Source of the DNA: GCA-2711565 sp963664245
Lineage (GTDB): Bacteria > Bacteroidota > Bacteroidia > Bacteroidales > GCA-2711565
Reading direction: 5' to 3'
DNA length: 64,000 nt
Assembly (NCBI GenBank): GCA_963664245.1
Contig: OY760934.1
Span: 434,001-498,000 of the forward strand
Positions within the stretch are counted from its first letter, which is position 1, and each line of letters begins with the position of its first letter. The position numbers and the translations under genes are program-made. The notes beneath the pieces are model-generated. The model did not search any database and was not told the origin of the DNA. It saw only the letters and a list, made by a program, of their open reading frames with translations. This document shows positions 1 to 8,989 of this stretch, piece after piece.

Positions 1-1434
1 GAAATTATTAGCACCAATCGAAAAGCACTGCGCATAAACCTTAATCAAAATGTGTACGGAACCATTGCCGAAATAGGCGGCGGACAAGAAGTTGCCCGTC
101 ATTTTTTTCAGGCCGGAGCCGCTTCGGGTACAGTAGCCAAAACTATTTCGGCTTATGACAAATCGTTTAGCGATGCTTTTTACGAATGCAAATCCGATCG
201 TTTTGTTTCCGAACCCCGCTTAATGAGCATGCTAAAGGCCGAATACAATGAGCTTACCGAAACACTTCAGGGGAAACGCGACAACAAAACCAAGTATTTT
301 GCTTTTGCAAACACGGTTAGCGTGTTAAATTATCAAAAAGATAATTACTGCCACGGCTGGATCGGCATGCGCTTTCAACTGAAAGCAAACAGCCAACCCA
401 ACGATGTGATACTGCATGTAAAACTACTTGAAAACGACACGCTTCAGCAACAACAAGCCCTTGGCATTCTGGGCATAAACCTGATTTTTGCCTGTTATTA
501 TCACAACGAAACGCCCAATGTTTTTCTAAAATCTTTACTCGACAACCTGACCCTCGACCGTGTTGAAATCAGCATGGTTCGCATGAAAGGTCCCAAACTG
601 GATTATGTTGATAATCGCCTGCTTAGTGTTCAGTTGGTAAAGAACCAAATGACATCGGCCACCATTTTCGACCGCAATGGCGAAGTGATCGAACCCTCAG
701 ACATGCTCTACAAAAAGAACGTACTGGCCTTCCGCGGAAGTTTCCGCCCCATTACCTATGTTGGATTTGATATGCTCAAATCGAGCTATTCGTTATTTAA
801 AAAAGACGAAGATTATAACAAAGAAAATACCATCGGGCTTTGCGAAATGACATTAAATAACCTGCTTCAAAAAGGAGAACTGGATGAACAGGATTTCCTC
901 GACCGGGTAGACATTTTGAACGGGATGGGGCAAAACGTGATGATCTCAAACTTTCGGGAATATTATAAACTAGTCTCCTATTTTTCCGAATTTAAAATCA
1001 AAAATTTACGGGTAGTTATCGGAATTCCCACCTTTATCAACGTGCTCGATCCGTCGTATTACAAAGACTTGGATGGAGGGATTTTACAGGCCTTTGGGCA
1101 ACTGTTTTCCAAAAACATGAAACTGTATGTTTACCCGGCTTTAAATGAAGAAAACGAGGAACTGATCACATCCCAAAACCTTCCCTTGGCAGAGGATCTT
1201 AAGTATTTGTACAAATACCTCCTTACCAATCGCAAAATTATCGACCTGGGAAATGTAAAAAAGGAACGGCTCAGAATAAAATCGGCAGATGTTTTAAAAA
1301 TGATTAAAAACGATGAAGCCGGCTGGGAAGAAATGGTTCCGGTTTATATTGAAGAATTTATTAAGAAACGAAAACCGTTTGGTTATCGGGGAAATGAGAA
1401 GCTAATAAAGCGCAAATTCCCAGACAAATTCTAA
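1..1434 (+). CDS. Conserved Bacteroidota protein of unknown function, 5' end outside window
   Basis: The frame is open from base 1, so the gene starts upstream; the GTG at 52 is an internal valine, not a start. The visible N-terminus has a glycine-rich stretch (YGTIAEIGGGQEVARHFF, then QAGAASGTVAKTISAYD) that I recognise from a family of roughly 480-residue proteins common in Bacteroidota. Automated names for that family vary (nicotinate-nucleotide adenylyltransferase, TonB-dependent receptor) and I see no motif that supports any of them. There is no signal peptide or membrane segment in the visible part. It ends 50 bases before rarA on the same strand. Function unknown; real gene with high confidence because of length and codon use. 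Confidence 0.85.
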   Translation, partial: EIISTNRKALRINLNQNVYGTIAEIGGGQEVARHFFQAGAASGTVAKTISAYDKSFSDAFYECKSDRFVSEPRLMSMLKAEYNELTETLQGKRDNKTKYFAFANTVSVLNYQKDNYCHGWIGMRFQLKANSQPNDVILHVKLLENDTLQQQQALGILGINLIFACYYHNETPNVFLKSLLDNLTLDRVEISMVRMKGPKLDYVDNRLLSVQLVKNQMTSATIFDRNGEVIEPSDMLYKKNVLAFRGSFRPITYVGFDMLKSSYSLFKKDEDYNKENTIGLCEMTLNNLLQKGELDEQDFLDRVDILNGMGQNVMISNFREYYKLVSYFSEFKIKNLRVVIGIPTFINVLDPSYYKDLDGGILQAFGQLFSKNMKLYVYPALNEENEELITSQNLPLAEDLKYLYKYLLTNRKIIDLGNVKKERLRIKSADVLKMIKNDEAGWEEMVPVYIEEFIKKRKPFGYRGNEKLIKRKFPDKF

Positions 1435-1484
1435 GCATTTGAACCACGTTTTTTTGTAACTTGGGTTTCTTAAATTAAAGCAAA

Positions 1485-2750
1485 ATGCCAACATCTACTC
1501 CACTAGCAGAACAACTCAGACCTTCTACCCTGGACGATTACATCGGGCAAAAACACCTTTTGGGCGAAGGCGCCGTATTACGAAAATCAATCGAAAGCAA
1601 TAGCATTCCTTCCATGATACTGTGGGGACCTCCCGGGGTAGGAAAAACCACCCTGGCATACATCATTTCGCAATCGTTGCAACGCCCGTTTTACACGCTA
1701 AGTGCAATTAGCTCGGGAGTTAAAGATGTCAGGAATGTGATTGAACTGGCAAAGAAAGGTTCAAGCGCCATTTTATTTATTGATGAGATTCACCGCTTCA
1801 GCAAATCTCAGCAAGATTCGCTCCTGGGAGCTGTGGAAAAAGGCATTGTTACGCTCATTGGAGCCACCACTGAAAACCCCTCGTTCGAGGTTATTTCTCC
1901 CCTGCTCTCGCGCTGCCAGGTTTACATTTTAAAATCGCTGGAAGAAAAAGATTTGGATATTTTAACCGAACGAGCCATCCAATATTATAAAGAAAAGGAA
2001 TCGATAGAAATTAAAATCAAGGAAAATGAAGCCCTTTACCGGATTTCCGGGGGCGATGCCCGCAAACTATTTAATGCCATTGATTTATTGGTGAAATCGG
2101 CAAACAAAAAAAGCCTTGAAATTGACAATAAAAATACGCTTGAGATCATCCAAGAAAACCTTGCCATTTACGATAAAAAAGGCGAAATGCATTACGATGT
2201 GATCTCGGCTTTCATCAAATCGTTGCGTGGCAGCGATCCCAATGCGGCGGTTTACTGGCTGGCCCGTATGGTTGAAGCCGGAGAAGCCCCTAAATTCATT
2301 GCCCGCCGGATGCTGATTTTAGCTTCGGAAGATATTGGAAATGCAAACCCAAATGCCCTGCTCCTGGCCAATACCTGTTTTGATGCCGTGAATAAAATCG
2401 GTTGGCCCGAAAGCCGGATCATCCTTTCACAAACAGCAATTTACCTGGCGACTTCACCAAAAAGCAATTCTGCCATTGTTGCCATCAACAATGCCCAATC
2501 TGTGGTAAAAAAAACCGGTGACCTTCCGGTTCCATTACACATCAGAAATGCCCCTACAAAACTGATGAAAAATATTGGCTATGGAAAAGACTACAAATAC
2601 GCCCATAATTATGAGAATAATTTTGCAGAATTGGAATTTTTGCCCGAAAAAATTTCCGGAACCAAAATTTATGATCCCGGAAATAATGCCCGTGAAAATG
2701 AGGTCCGTAAATTTTTAAATCTCCGCTGGAAGAAAAAATACGATTATTAA
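1485..2750 (+). CDS. rarA: Replication-associated recombination protein A (RarA/MgsA), AAA+ ATPase
   Basis: Cytosolic AAA+ ATPase of the clamp-loader-like RarA family, which acts at stalled or damaged replication forks. Visible: an N-terminal LAEQLRPSTLDDYIGQKHLLG segment, Walker A GPPGVGKTT near residue 48, Walker B LFIDEIHRF near residue 97, sensor-type GATTENPSFEV, arginine-finger region LLSRCQVY, and a C-terminal tetramerisation region with ASEDIGNANP. At 421 residues the length is normal. The ATG at 1485 gives the standard MPTSTPLAEQ start. The gene ends 7 bases before the converging ABC permease gene, so the two transcripts must overlap. Confidence 0.97.
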   Translation: MPTSTPLAEQLRPSTLDDYIGQKHLLGEGAVLRKSIESNSIPSMILWGPPGVGKTTLAYIISQSLQRPFYTLSAISSGVKDVRNVIELAKKGSSAILFIDEIHRFSKSQQDSLLGAVEKGIVTLIGATTENPSFEVISPLLSRCQVYILKSLEEKDLDILTERAIQYYKEKESIEIKIKENEALYRISGGDARKLFNAIDLLVKSANKKSLEIDNKNTLEIIQENLAIYDKKGEMHYDVISAFIKSLRGSDPNAAVYWLARMVEAGEAPKFIARRMLILASEDIGNANPNALLLANTCFDAVNKIGWPESRIILSQTAIYLATSPKSNSAIVAINNAQSVVKKTGDLPVPLHIRNAPTKLMKNIGYGKDYKYAHNYENNFAELEFLPEKISGTKIYDPGNNARENEVRKFLNLRWKKKYDY

Positions 2751-2757
2751 ACCTCTT

Positions 2758-5184
2758 CTATTCGTATTTGATATAATCAATAGGATTGGCCGTTGAGACC
2801 TTTACCATCTGGTAAATTATTGTGATTAACGAGATGATAAAAACTATAAGCAAAGTAATCGCAAAATACACCCAGCCGATACTAATCCGATATTGAAAAC
2901 CTTGCAACCATTCACTCATCGCGTACCATGCAACAGGCAAACTAATTATCGATGAAATTAAAATCAGCCTTAAAAAATCGAGGGCAAAAATTTTCATAAT
3001 ATTGACAAAACCTGCGCCATGAACTTTCCGTATGCCCATTTCTTTGATCCGGATTTGAGCTGCAAAAGAAGCCAATCCAAACAAACCAATGCAGGAAATA
3101 ATAATCGCCAGAAGTGTAAACGCTTTAAAAGTATCAGCGGCTTTTTGCTCGGTTATATATAAATCGTTCCAGGCTGTTTCAATAAAAGTATAGTCAAAAA
3201 CATCATCAGGAGCTATTTCGGCCACTTTCTTCTCGATTGCAGCAATTGCGGTCTGGACATCTCCAGAAAACTTAATAAAGGTCGATCCATTTTCATCTCC
3301 TGGAATATATTGTAAAATCAATGCTTCTATGCCTTCGTGTAATGAAGCAAAATTGAAATTCTTGGCCACACCTACTATTTTACCTCGCTTCCCCCACATG
3401 TTAACTGCATTCATGCCAACCGGGTTCTCAGCACCACAGGCAATTTTAGCGTTTTCATTGAGTATAAATTGCAAAGTAGTATCCGATTTTTTGCTAAAGC
3501 CTTCTCCTTCCAACAGTTCAATATTTAACGTTTCCAGATAATCTTCATCCACTCTGACAACTCTATACGTTGGATTAACATCCAGATTCACACCTTCAAC
3601 GGTAAATCCTTCAACACTGGTTCTCGATCCAGGAATATTGGATGAACTTGTCATACTAATCAATTGAGGATGTGATAAAAATTCGGCTTTTATAGCATCA
3701 CAATTATTTTGTTTAGCCCTGCTCAATCCATTTCCATTTTTAAAAACAATTATATTTTCTTTATCAAAGCCTAAATCAATATTATTGAATAACCGAATTT
3801 GTTTATAAACAACCATGGTACTAAAAATCAGGAAAACAGAAATAAAAAACTGCATAACAATTAACGACTTGCGAATAGTATTGCTTACCGAACCAACCTT
3901 TTTAAAACCTTTAATATTATCTTCAATGGAGAACCTCGAAGCCAGGATTGCCGGGTATATTCCGGCCAATAATCCGTTAACTACAAAAATTATTATAATT
4001 AAAATGATATTTTCTGTTTTAAAAAAATCAGTCAAAGAATAATCCAGACCAGTAATAAGATTATAATACGGATAAAACAGATCAACAAAAAGCACCGCAA
4101 AAATTGCAGAAATAAAACTAACAATCAGGGATTCTCCCAGGTACTGGCGAATAATTTGAGCACGGTTGGCACCAATAACTTTTCGCAAACCAATTTCTTT
4201 AACCCGGCGCATTGATTGTGCCGTAGAAATATTCACATAATTTACCCCTGCAATAATCAAAATTAACACAGCCACAATTGAAAAAACGTAGACATAAGTA
4301 ATATCGCTATTGGGCGAAACTTCCTGTTCTCTTTTTGATTTTAGGTGAATATCAGAAATTGGTTGAAAAAGTATTTTCCTGTTTTCTAATATTGCTTCCT
4401 CTGTTTCATAATGACCTTCAAAAAAACGCAGCAAGAATACATCCAATTTTTTATATACATTTTCTAAATCAGTTCCTTCTTTAAACAAAATATAATTATA
4501 GGGACCCGCCCAGGTTGGAGCATTGTACAAACTTTGATAACCAACTTTATACAAAAGCCTCCTGAAATATTCAAACGGAATCATAAAATCGATGGTTAGA
4601 TGGGTATTCCCTTGAGGTTTTTGGAATACTCCTGAAATCATAAAATCTTTGTCTTGCTTATCAATCCTGATATTTTCCCCAACAACATCTATTCGGTTAA
4701 AATACCTCATAGCCATTTCATCAGAAATAGCAATGGTATTACTCTGCATTACCTGCTCAGGACTTCCTGCCAATAATTTTAAATCAAAAACTTTAAAAAC
4801 TGTTGTATCTGCATAAAAGCCATTACTTTCCATAAATTTCTTTGAAATAACGCCCTCTTTACTAACTGAGCATTGCGTCAACCCGAAAACCATAAAACGA
4901 CAAATTTCTTCAACCTCAGGTAGTGATTTTTTTAGTTCCGGGCCTAAACGTGGAGACGTAGGTGCCCACTTCCTTGAACCATCATCATACCTTGCATCCG
5001 AAACAGCACGATAAATTCGTTTATATTTGGGATAACACTTCTCATAACTAAGTTCGTAAGAGATATAAGTGTATATCAGAACTACACAGGCAATCCCTAA
5101 AGCCAATCCAGAAATATTTAAAAAGCTAAATAGTTTATACTTTTTAAAATTCCGTAAAGCGATAATGAAATAGTTTTTAATCAT
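2758..5184 (-). CDS. FtsX/MacB-type ABC transporter permease
   Basis: Inner-membrane permease of the MacB/FtsX class, 808 residues. It has an N-terminal membrane segment (about 20-42), a large periplasmic MacB_PCD-type domain (about 50-280), a first FtsX domain of three to four membrane segments (about 290-460), a second periplasmic domain, and a second C-terminal FtsX domain (about 680-800). Both FtsX domains carry the typical motifs (MRRVKEIGLRKVIGA; RIKEMGIRKVHGA). No ATPase gene adjoins it, so it must share one encoded elsewhere. It diverges from a sigma-54 regulator/kinase pair and has its own sigma-54-type promoter (see 5216-5232). Substrate unknown; relatives export peptides, drugs or envelope components. 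Confidence 0.93.
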   Translation of the reverse strand: MIKNYFIIALRNFKKYKLFSFLNISGLALGIACVVLIYTYISYELSYEKCYPKYKRIYRAVSDARYDDGSRKWAPTSPRLGPELKKSLPEVEEICRFMVFGLTQCSVSKEGVISKKFMESNGFYADTTVFKVFDLKLLAGSPEQVMQSNTIAISDEMAMRYFNRIDVVGENIRIDKQDKDFMISGVFQKPQGNTHLTIDFMIPFEYFRRLLYKVGYQSLYNAPTWAGPYNYILFKEGTDLENVYKKLDVFLLRFFEGHYETEEAILENRKILFQPISDIHLKSKREQEVSPNSDITYVYVFSIVAVLILIIAGVNYVNISTAQSMRRVKEIGLRKVIGANRAQIIRQYLGESLIVSFISAIFAVLFVDLFYPYYNLITGLDYSLTDFFKTENIILIIIIFVVNGLLAGIYPAILASRFSIEDNIKGFKKVGSVSNTIRKSLIVMQFFISVFLIFSTMVVYKQIRLFNNIDLGFDKENIIVFKNGNGLSRAKQNNCDAIKAEFLSHPQLISMTSSSNIPGSRTSVEGFTVEGVNLDVNPTYRVVRVDEDYLETLNIELLEGEGFSKKSDTTLQFILNENAKIACGAENPVGMNAVNMWGKRGKIVGVAKNFNFASLHEGIEALILQYIPGDENGSTFIKFSGDVQTAIAAIEKKVAEIAPDDVFDYTFIETAWNDLYITEQKAADTFKAFTLLAIIISCIGLFGLASFAAQIRIKEMGIRKVHGAGFVNIMKIFALDFLRLILISSIISLPVAWYAMSEWLQGFQYRISIGWVYFAITLLIVFIISLITIIYQMVKVSTANPIDYIKYE

Positions 5185-5215
5185 GTTAGTACAATTTTAA
5201 TTGTTTTTAATCATT

Positions 5216-5232
5216 ATGCAAGCACAATACCT
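5216..5232 (-). promoter_or_regulatory. Putative sigma-54 promoter of the ABC permease gene
   Basis: On the minus strand the sequence reads AGGTATTGTGCTTGCA. The invariant GG and GC doublets are exactly 10 bases apart, and TTGCA matches the -12 half of the TGGCAC-N5-TTGCA consensus. The expected start site is about 12 bases downstream, near 5206, giving a leader of about 22 bases before the ATG at 5184. The position fits the divergent sigma-54 activator gene. Confidence 0.72.
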
Positions 5233-5297
5233 TTATTGTTTTCAACCTTGTTTTCAACAACTTAAGAAAAATACAGTTTGTAAAACGTACAAACACC

Positions 5298-5334
5298 GAC
5301 CATTTTTGGACTTATAATCGTCCATTTTTGGACG
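5298..5334. promoter_or_regulatory. Paired enhancer-like sites for the NtrC-type regulator
   Basis: Two copies of CCATTTTTGGAC start at 5300 and 5322, exactly 22 bases (two helical turns) apart. The second is extended to the inverted repeat CGTCCA-TTTT-TGGACG at 5319-5334. They lie about 70-115 bases upstream of the sigma-54 promoter, as expected for upstream activator sites. The binding protein is inferred to be the adjacent regulator (5424-6791). Confidence 0.65.
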
Positions 5335-5364
5335 ATTTTGTATCTATTTATTCAATATCTGGCT

Positions 5365-5372
5365 TATATTTG
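5365..5372 (+). promoter_or_regulatory. TAnnTTTG-type -7 element upstream of the response regulator
   Basis: TATATTTG matches the Bacteroidota housekeeping -7 consensus TAnnTTTG, about 50 bases before the regulator ATG. A TTTG at 5337-5340 could be the -33 element, with slightly long spacing. An inverted repeat TGTTTG/CAAACA (5371-5387) overlaps it and another, GTTTGTA/TACAAAC, lies at 5276-5294. Either could be an operator. Confidence 0.5.
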
Positions 5373-5423
5373 TTTGGTTTACAAACAGCTAATTATTTTG
5401 GCTTCTTTTATGTAGTATAACCG

Positions 5424-6791
5424 ATGGTGAAAAACAAAGGAAACATATTAATTATTGATGATGATAAATTCATTCTGCTTAGTTTAAGAATGTTTTTAGA
5501 GAACCATTTTGATAAAGTAGACACAAGCACAGATCCAAACGAAATACCGACATTGTTTGCAAAAACAGATTATGAGGTTGTTTTGCTGGATATGAATTTT
5601 AACAAAGGTGATACCAGTGGCGATGACGGGATTCATTGGTTACGCTTTATTAAAAATGAAAATCCTTGTACATCCGTGATCATTATCACGGCTTACGGCG
5701 AAATACAAAAAGCTGTCCGGGCTGTAAAAGCCGGGGCTATTGATTTTATCAGCAAACCCTGGGAAAACGAAAAACTCCTTCCGACCATCATCAATGCCTG
5801 CGAATTGTCGCAATCGCAGCAAAAAATCAGGCAACTAAAAAGTCGCCAGGAGATTATCGGATCAAGCGATTTTATTGAAATTATTGGGGAATCGGAAGCA
5901 ATTAAACAACTAAAAGATCAAATTAGCAAAGTTGCCGAAACCGATGCCAATGTTTTGATTCATGGAGAAAATGGAACAGGGAAAGAAGTTGTTGCACAAA
6001 ACATACACCACAAATCAGGGCGGGCAAACGAAGCCATGATTTCGGTTGATTTAGGTTCGATCACCGAAACACTTTTTGAAAGCGAACTGTTTGGCCACAC
6101 AAAAGGCGCGTTCACCAATGCTATTAAAGATCGGATCGGCCGCTTTGAAGCAGCCTCGGGAAGTACCCTATTTTTGGATGAAATATCCAACATTCCCATG
6201 CACCTCCAGGCCAAACTTTTAAAAGCCATCCAGGAACGAAAAATCAACCGCCTGGGAAGCAATAAAGAAATTGAAATCGATATCCGGCTTATCTCGGCAA
6301 GCAATTTAAACCTGAACCAACTTGTAACTGATGGAAAATTTCGCCAGGATTTGTTGTACCGGATCAATACCGTAGAAATAATCCTTCCTGCACTTCGCGA
6401 AAGAAGAGAAGATATTCCACTCTTAGCCAATTATTTTTTGGCGGTGTTCAGAAAAAAATACCGCAAAGAAAAACTAGGTTTCCCGGATTATGTGATAAAA
6501 AAACTACAAAAATACCAATGGCCCGGAAATGTGAGAGAACTGCAACATGCCATTGAACGGACAGTAATTATGAGCGACGGGAAAAGCCTGACCGCAAACA
6601 GTTTTAATTTTTTAGGACAGGATAATTTCTCTGAAGTAAGCGAAGCAGAAAACTTCAACCTTGAGAAAATTGAAAAACAAGCCATAAAACGCTGCATTGA
6701 TAAAAATTCAGGAAACTTAACCAAGGCCGCAGAAGAACTCGGCTTGACCCGCGGGGCTCTTTACCGAAGAATTGAAAAATATGATCTTTAA
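5424..6791 (+). CDS. Sigma-54-dependent response regulator, NtrC family
   Basis: Three-domain transcription activator of 455 residues. The receiver domain (1-125) has acidic residues IDDDK and a phospho-acceptor Asp in VVLLDMNF near residue 55. The AAA+ domain (about 150-375) has Walker A GENGTGKE, the sigma-54 contact loop GAFTNA (a variant of GAFTGA), Walker B STLFLDEI and R-finger region FRQDLLYRINT. A Fis-type helix-turn-helix (NLTKAAEELGLTRGALYRRIEK) ends the protein. It overlaps the kinase gene by 11 bases. The likely target is the divergent ABC permease, whose upstream region holds a sigma-54 promoter and two enhancer-like sites. Confidence 0.95.
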   Translation: MVKNKGNILIIDDDKFILLSLRMFLENHFDKVDTSTDPNEIPTLFAKTDYEVVLLDMNFNKGDTSGDDGIHWLRFIKNENPCTSVIIITAYGEIQKAVRAVKAGAIDFISKPWENEKLLPTIINACELSQSQQKIRQLKSRQEIIGSSDFIEIIGESEAIKQLKDQISKVAETDANVLIHGENGTGKEVVAQNIHHKSGRANEAMISVDLGSITETLFESELFGHTKGAFTNAIKDRIGRFEAASGSTLFLDEISNIPMHLQAKLLKAIQERKINRLGSNKEIEIDIRLISASNLNLNQLVTDGKFRQDLLYRINTVEIILPALRERREDIPLLANYFLAVFRKKYRKEKLGFPDYVIKKLQKYQWPGNVRELQHAIERTVIMSDGKSLTANSFNFLGQDNFSEVSEAENFNLEKIEKQAIKRCIDKNSGNLTKAAEELGLTRGALYRRIEKYDL

Positions 6792-8124
6792 ACACTTCAA
6801 CATACAATTTATATGGCGGGTTTTGCTCCTCACTTTATTTATAAGCCTCTCGATATACTTATTGCTTATCGAAGAATATATCAAAGCAGCTTTCTCCGTT
6901 TTACTTGTTATCAGTATTATTTATGAATTGATCCGCTACCTTAATAGAACCATTAAAGAATTTGATTCTTTTTTAAACTCAATGGCAAACAGCGATTTTT
7001 CGGCCACTTATGAAAACTCTAAAAAAGGAAGAAATTTCAAATCGCTTCACGAAAACTACATCAAAATCAGCAAACGGTTCAAAGATTTAAATTTTGAACG
7101 TGAACTACATTTCCAGCATCTGCAAAGCCTCGTAACCCATTTTGATATCGGCATTATCTCTTTCGATTCGAATGAAAGAATCCACCTGATAAACCAAGCG
7201 TTCAATAACTTATCAGGAAATCCTTTTATAAAAACAAAGCATTTGATATCCACACTCGATAGCGATCTTTACCAGGTAATTAAAAAAATGGAGCAGGGCG
7301 AAAACAGGATACACAAAATCAGGTACCGCGATGTTGAAACCGAACTCTCGCTAAATGCAACAGTTTATATTTTAAACAACGAAAGGTTTAAATTAATATC
7401 GGCCAAAAATATCCAGGATGAGATGGATAAAAAAGAACACGAATCTTACCAAAAACTAATCAGTGTTCTTACCCACGAAATAATGAATTCGGTTTCGCCC
7501 ATTTTATCGTTAACTTCAACACTTCATGACAAATTAAAGTCTGAGAAAACCCAACAAACAATAGAATTGGATTATTTAGATAAAGGCCTGAACGCCATTG
7601 TTGACCGTAGCCAAAACCTGCTGAATTTTACGCACGAATACCGCAAACTAACCAAAATTCCGAAGCCTGTAAAAAAAACAATCGATTCAAAAAATCTGAT
7701 TGACAAACTTTACCGCTTGTTGGAAAAAGATTTAAAGGCCAATAACATCGAGTTCAAAACAGAAATTGATTACTACGGCGAATTTATTTATGCCGACGAA
7801 ACATTAATGGAGCAGGCGTTGATAAATATTTACAAAAATTCGATTGAAGCTTTTAACACGTCAAAAACAAATAAATTAATCGAAACAAGTATTTTTCAGA
7901 CTGACCCGGGCCAAATATGCATCCAAATTGAAGATAATGGGACCGGGATTCCGGGCAAAATATTGCCCAATATTTTTGTACCGTTTTATACCAGTAAAGA
8001 AAACGGAAGTGGAATAGGCTTAAGCCTTTGCAAGCAGATTGTGAAACTTCACGGAGGGAAAATTACGGTATTGTCCGAAGCTGAAAAGTTCACAACAATT
8101 AATATTTACCTCCCCGAAAAATAA
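6781..8124 (+). CDS. Membrane sensor histidine kinase paired with the sigma-54 regulator
   Basis: Start chosen at the ATG at 6781 rather than the upstream TTG at 6772. Two N-terminal hydrophobic segments (about 10-45) with almost no periplasmic loop suggest sensing in or near the membrane. A PAS-like region follows (about 115-215), then the HisKA phospho-acceptor motif LTHEIMNSVSPI and an HATPase domain with N box NIYKNSIEAF, G1 DNGTGIPG and G2 GSGIGLSLCKQIVKLHGG. This is the NtrY-like class that commonly pairs with NtrC-type regulators. The 11-base overlap with the regulator implies translational coupling. Signal unknown. Confidence 0.93.
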   Translation: MIFKHFNIQFIWRVLLLTLFISLSIYLLLIEEYIKAAFSVLLVISIIYELIRYLNRTIKEFDSFLNSMANSDFSATYENSKKGRNFKSLHENYIKISKRFKDLNFERELHFQHLQSLVTHFDIGIISFDSNERIHLINQAFNNLSGNPFIKTKHLISTLDSDLYQVIKKMEQGENRIHKIRYRDVETELSLNATVYILNNERFKLISAKNIQDEMDKKEHESYQKLISVLTHEIMNSVSPILSLTSTLHDKLKSEKTQQTIELDYLDKGLNAIVDRSQNLLNFTHEYRKLTKIPKPVKKTIDSKNLIDKLYRLLEKDLKANNIEFKTEIDYYGEFIYADETLMEQALINIYKNSIEAFNTSKTNKLIETSIFQTDPGQICIQIEDNGTGIPGKILPNIFVPFYTSKENGSGIGLSLCKQIVKLHGGKITVLSEAEKFTTINIYLPEK

Positions 8125-8145
8125 ATATCTAATTTAGATTTATAC

Positions 8146-8153
8146 TATCTTTG
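8146..8153 (+). promoter_or_regulatory. -7 promoter element of kdsA
   Basis: TATCTTTG is an exact match to the Bacteroidota TAnnTTTG consensus, 24 bases before the kdsA ATG. Confidence 0.6.
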
Positions 8154-8176
8154 AAGCCTAAATTATTGGTATTTCT

Positions 8177-8989
8177 ATGATCCCGAAAATTGAAAATTTA
8201 CGATATTCTGACTCGAACAACTTTTTTCTTATCGCCGGTCCTTGCGTGGTTGAAAACGAAGAAACACCCCGCATAATTGCGAAAAGACTGCTTGAGATTT
8301 CAGAAAAGTTTGAACTTCCATTTATATTTAAAGCTTCTTATAAAAAAGCAAACCGCTCACGTTTGGATTCATTCACAGGCATTGGCGATTTTGAAGCTTT
8401 AAAAATTATTGCAGATATTGGAAAAGAACTCGATATCCCCACAATTACCGACATTCATACCGAAGCAGAAGCAGTGGTTGCTGCCGAATATGTGGATGCT
8501 CTTCAGATCCCTGCTTTTCTTTGCCGCCAGACTGATTTATTGGTCGCTGCAGCCTTAACCGGAAAAGCAGTTAATATTAAAAAAGGGCAATTTTTATCGG
8601 CCGAGTCAATGCAACACGCCATTGACAAGGTTAAACAATCGGGAAACAAAAAAATAATGCTAACCGAACGCGGTTCTATGTTTGGATACCAAGATTTAGT
8701 AGTTGATTACCGCAATATCCCTCTCATGAAAAAAACAGGCTACCCGATTGTCCTAGATATCACTCATTCTCTTCAGCAGCCAAACCAAAGCTCAGGCGTT
8801 ACCGGGGGGCAACCCGATTTAATAGAGACCATTGCAAAAGCCGGTATTGCCGTAGGAGTTGACGGAATTTTTATGGAAACCCACCCCGAACCTGCCAAAG
8901 CAAAATCGGATGGAGCAAACATGCTTCACCTCGATTTGGTTGAAGATTTGATTGGGAAATTAATTGAAATCAGAAAAGCAATTATTTAA
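8177..8989 (+). CDS. kdsA: 3-deoxy-8-phosphooctulonate (KDO-8-phosphate) synthase
   Basis: Condenses phosphoenolpyruvate with arabinose 5-phosphate to KDO-8-phosphate for lipid A/LPS core; cytosolic TIM barrel. At 270 residues it has the normal length. Motifs include FLIAGPCVVE near the start, FKASYKKANR, DIHTEAEA, QIPAFLCRQTDLL, KKGQFLSAESM, LTERGSMFGY, DITHSLQQPN and the C-terminal METHPEPAKAKSDG. It has its own promoter and does not belong to the kinase operon. Its last 8 bases overlap the end of the converging DUF4831 gene. Confidence 0.98.
   Translation: MIPKIENLRYSDSNNFFLIAGPCVVENEETPRIIAKRLLEISEKFELPFIFKASYKKANRSRLDSFTGIGDFEALKIIADIGKELDIPTITDIHTEAEAVVAAEYVDALQIPAFLCRQTDLLVAAALTGKAVNIKKGQFLSAESMQHAIDKVKQSGNKKIMLTERGSMFGYQDLVVDYRNIPLMKKTGYPIVLDITHSLQQPNQSSGVTGGQPDLIETIAKAGIAVGVDGIFMETHPEPAKAKSDGANMLHLDLVEDLIGKLIEIRKAII

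Noticed and set aside
5960..6430. 156-residue minus-strand frame inside the sigma-54 regulator gene
   Set aside because: Shadow of the strongly conserved AAA+ domain on the other strand.
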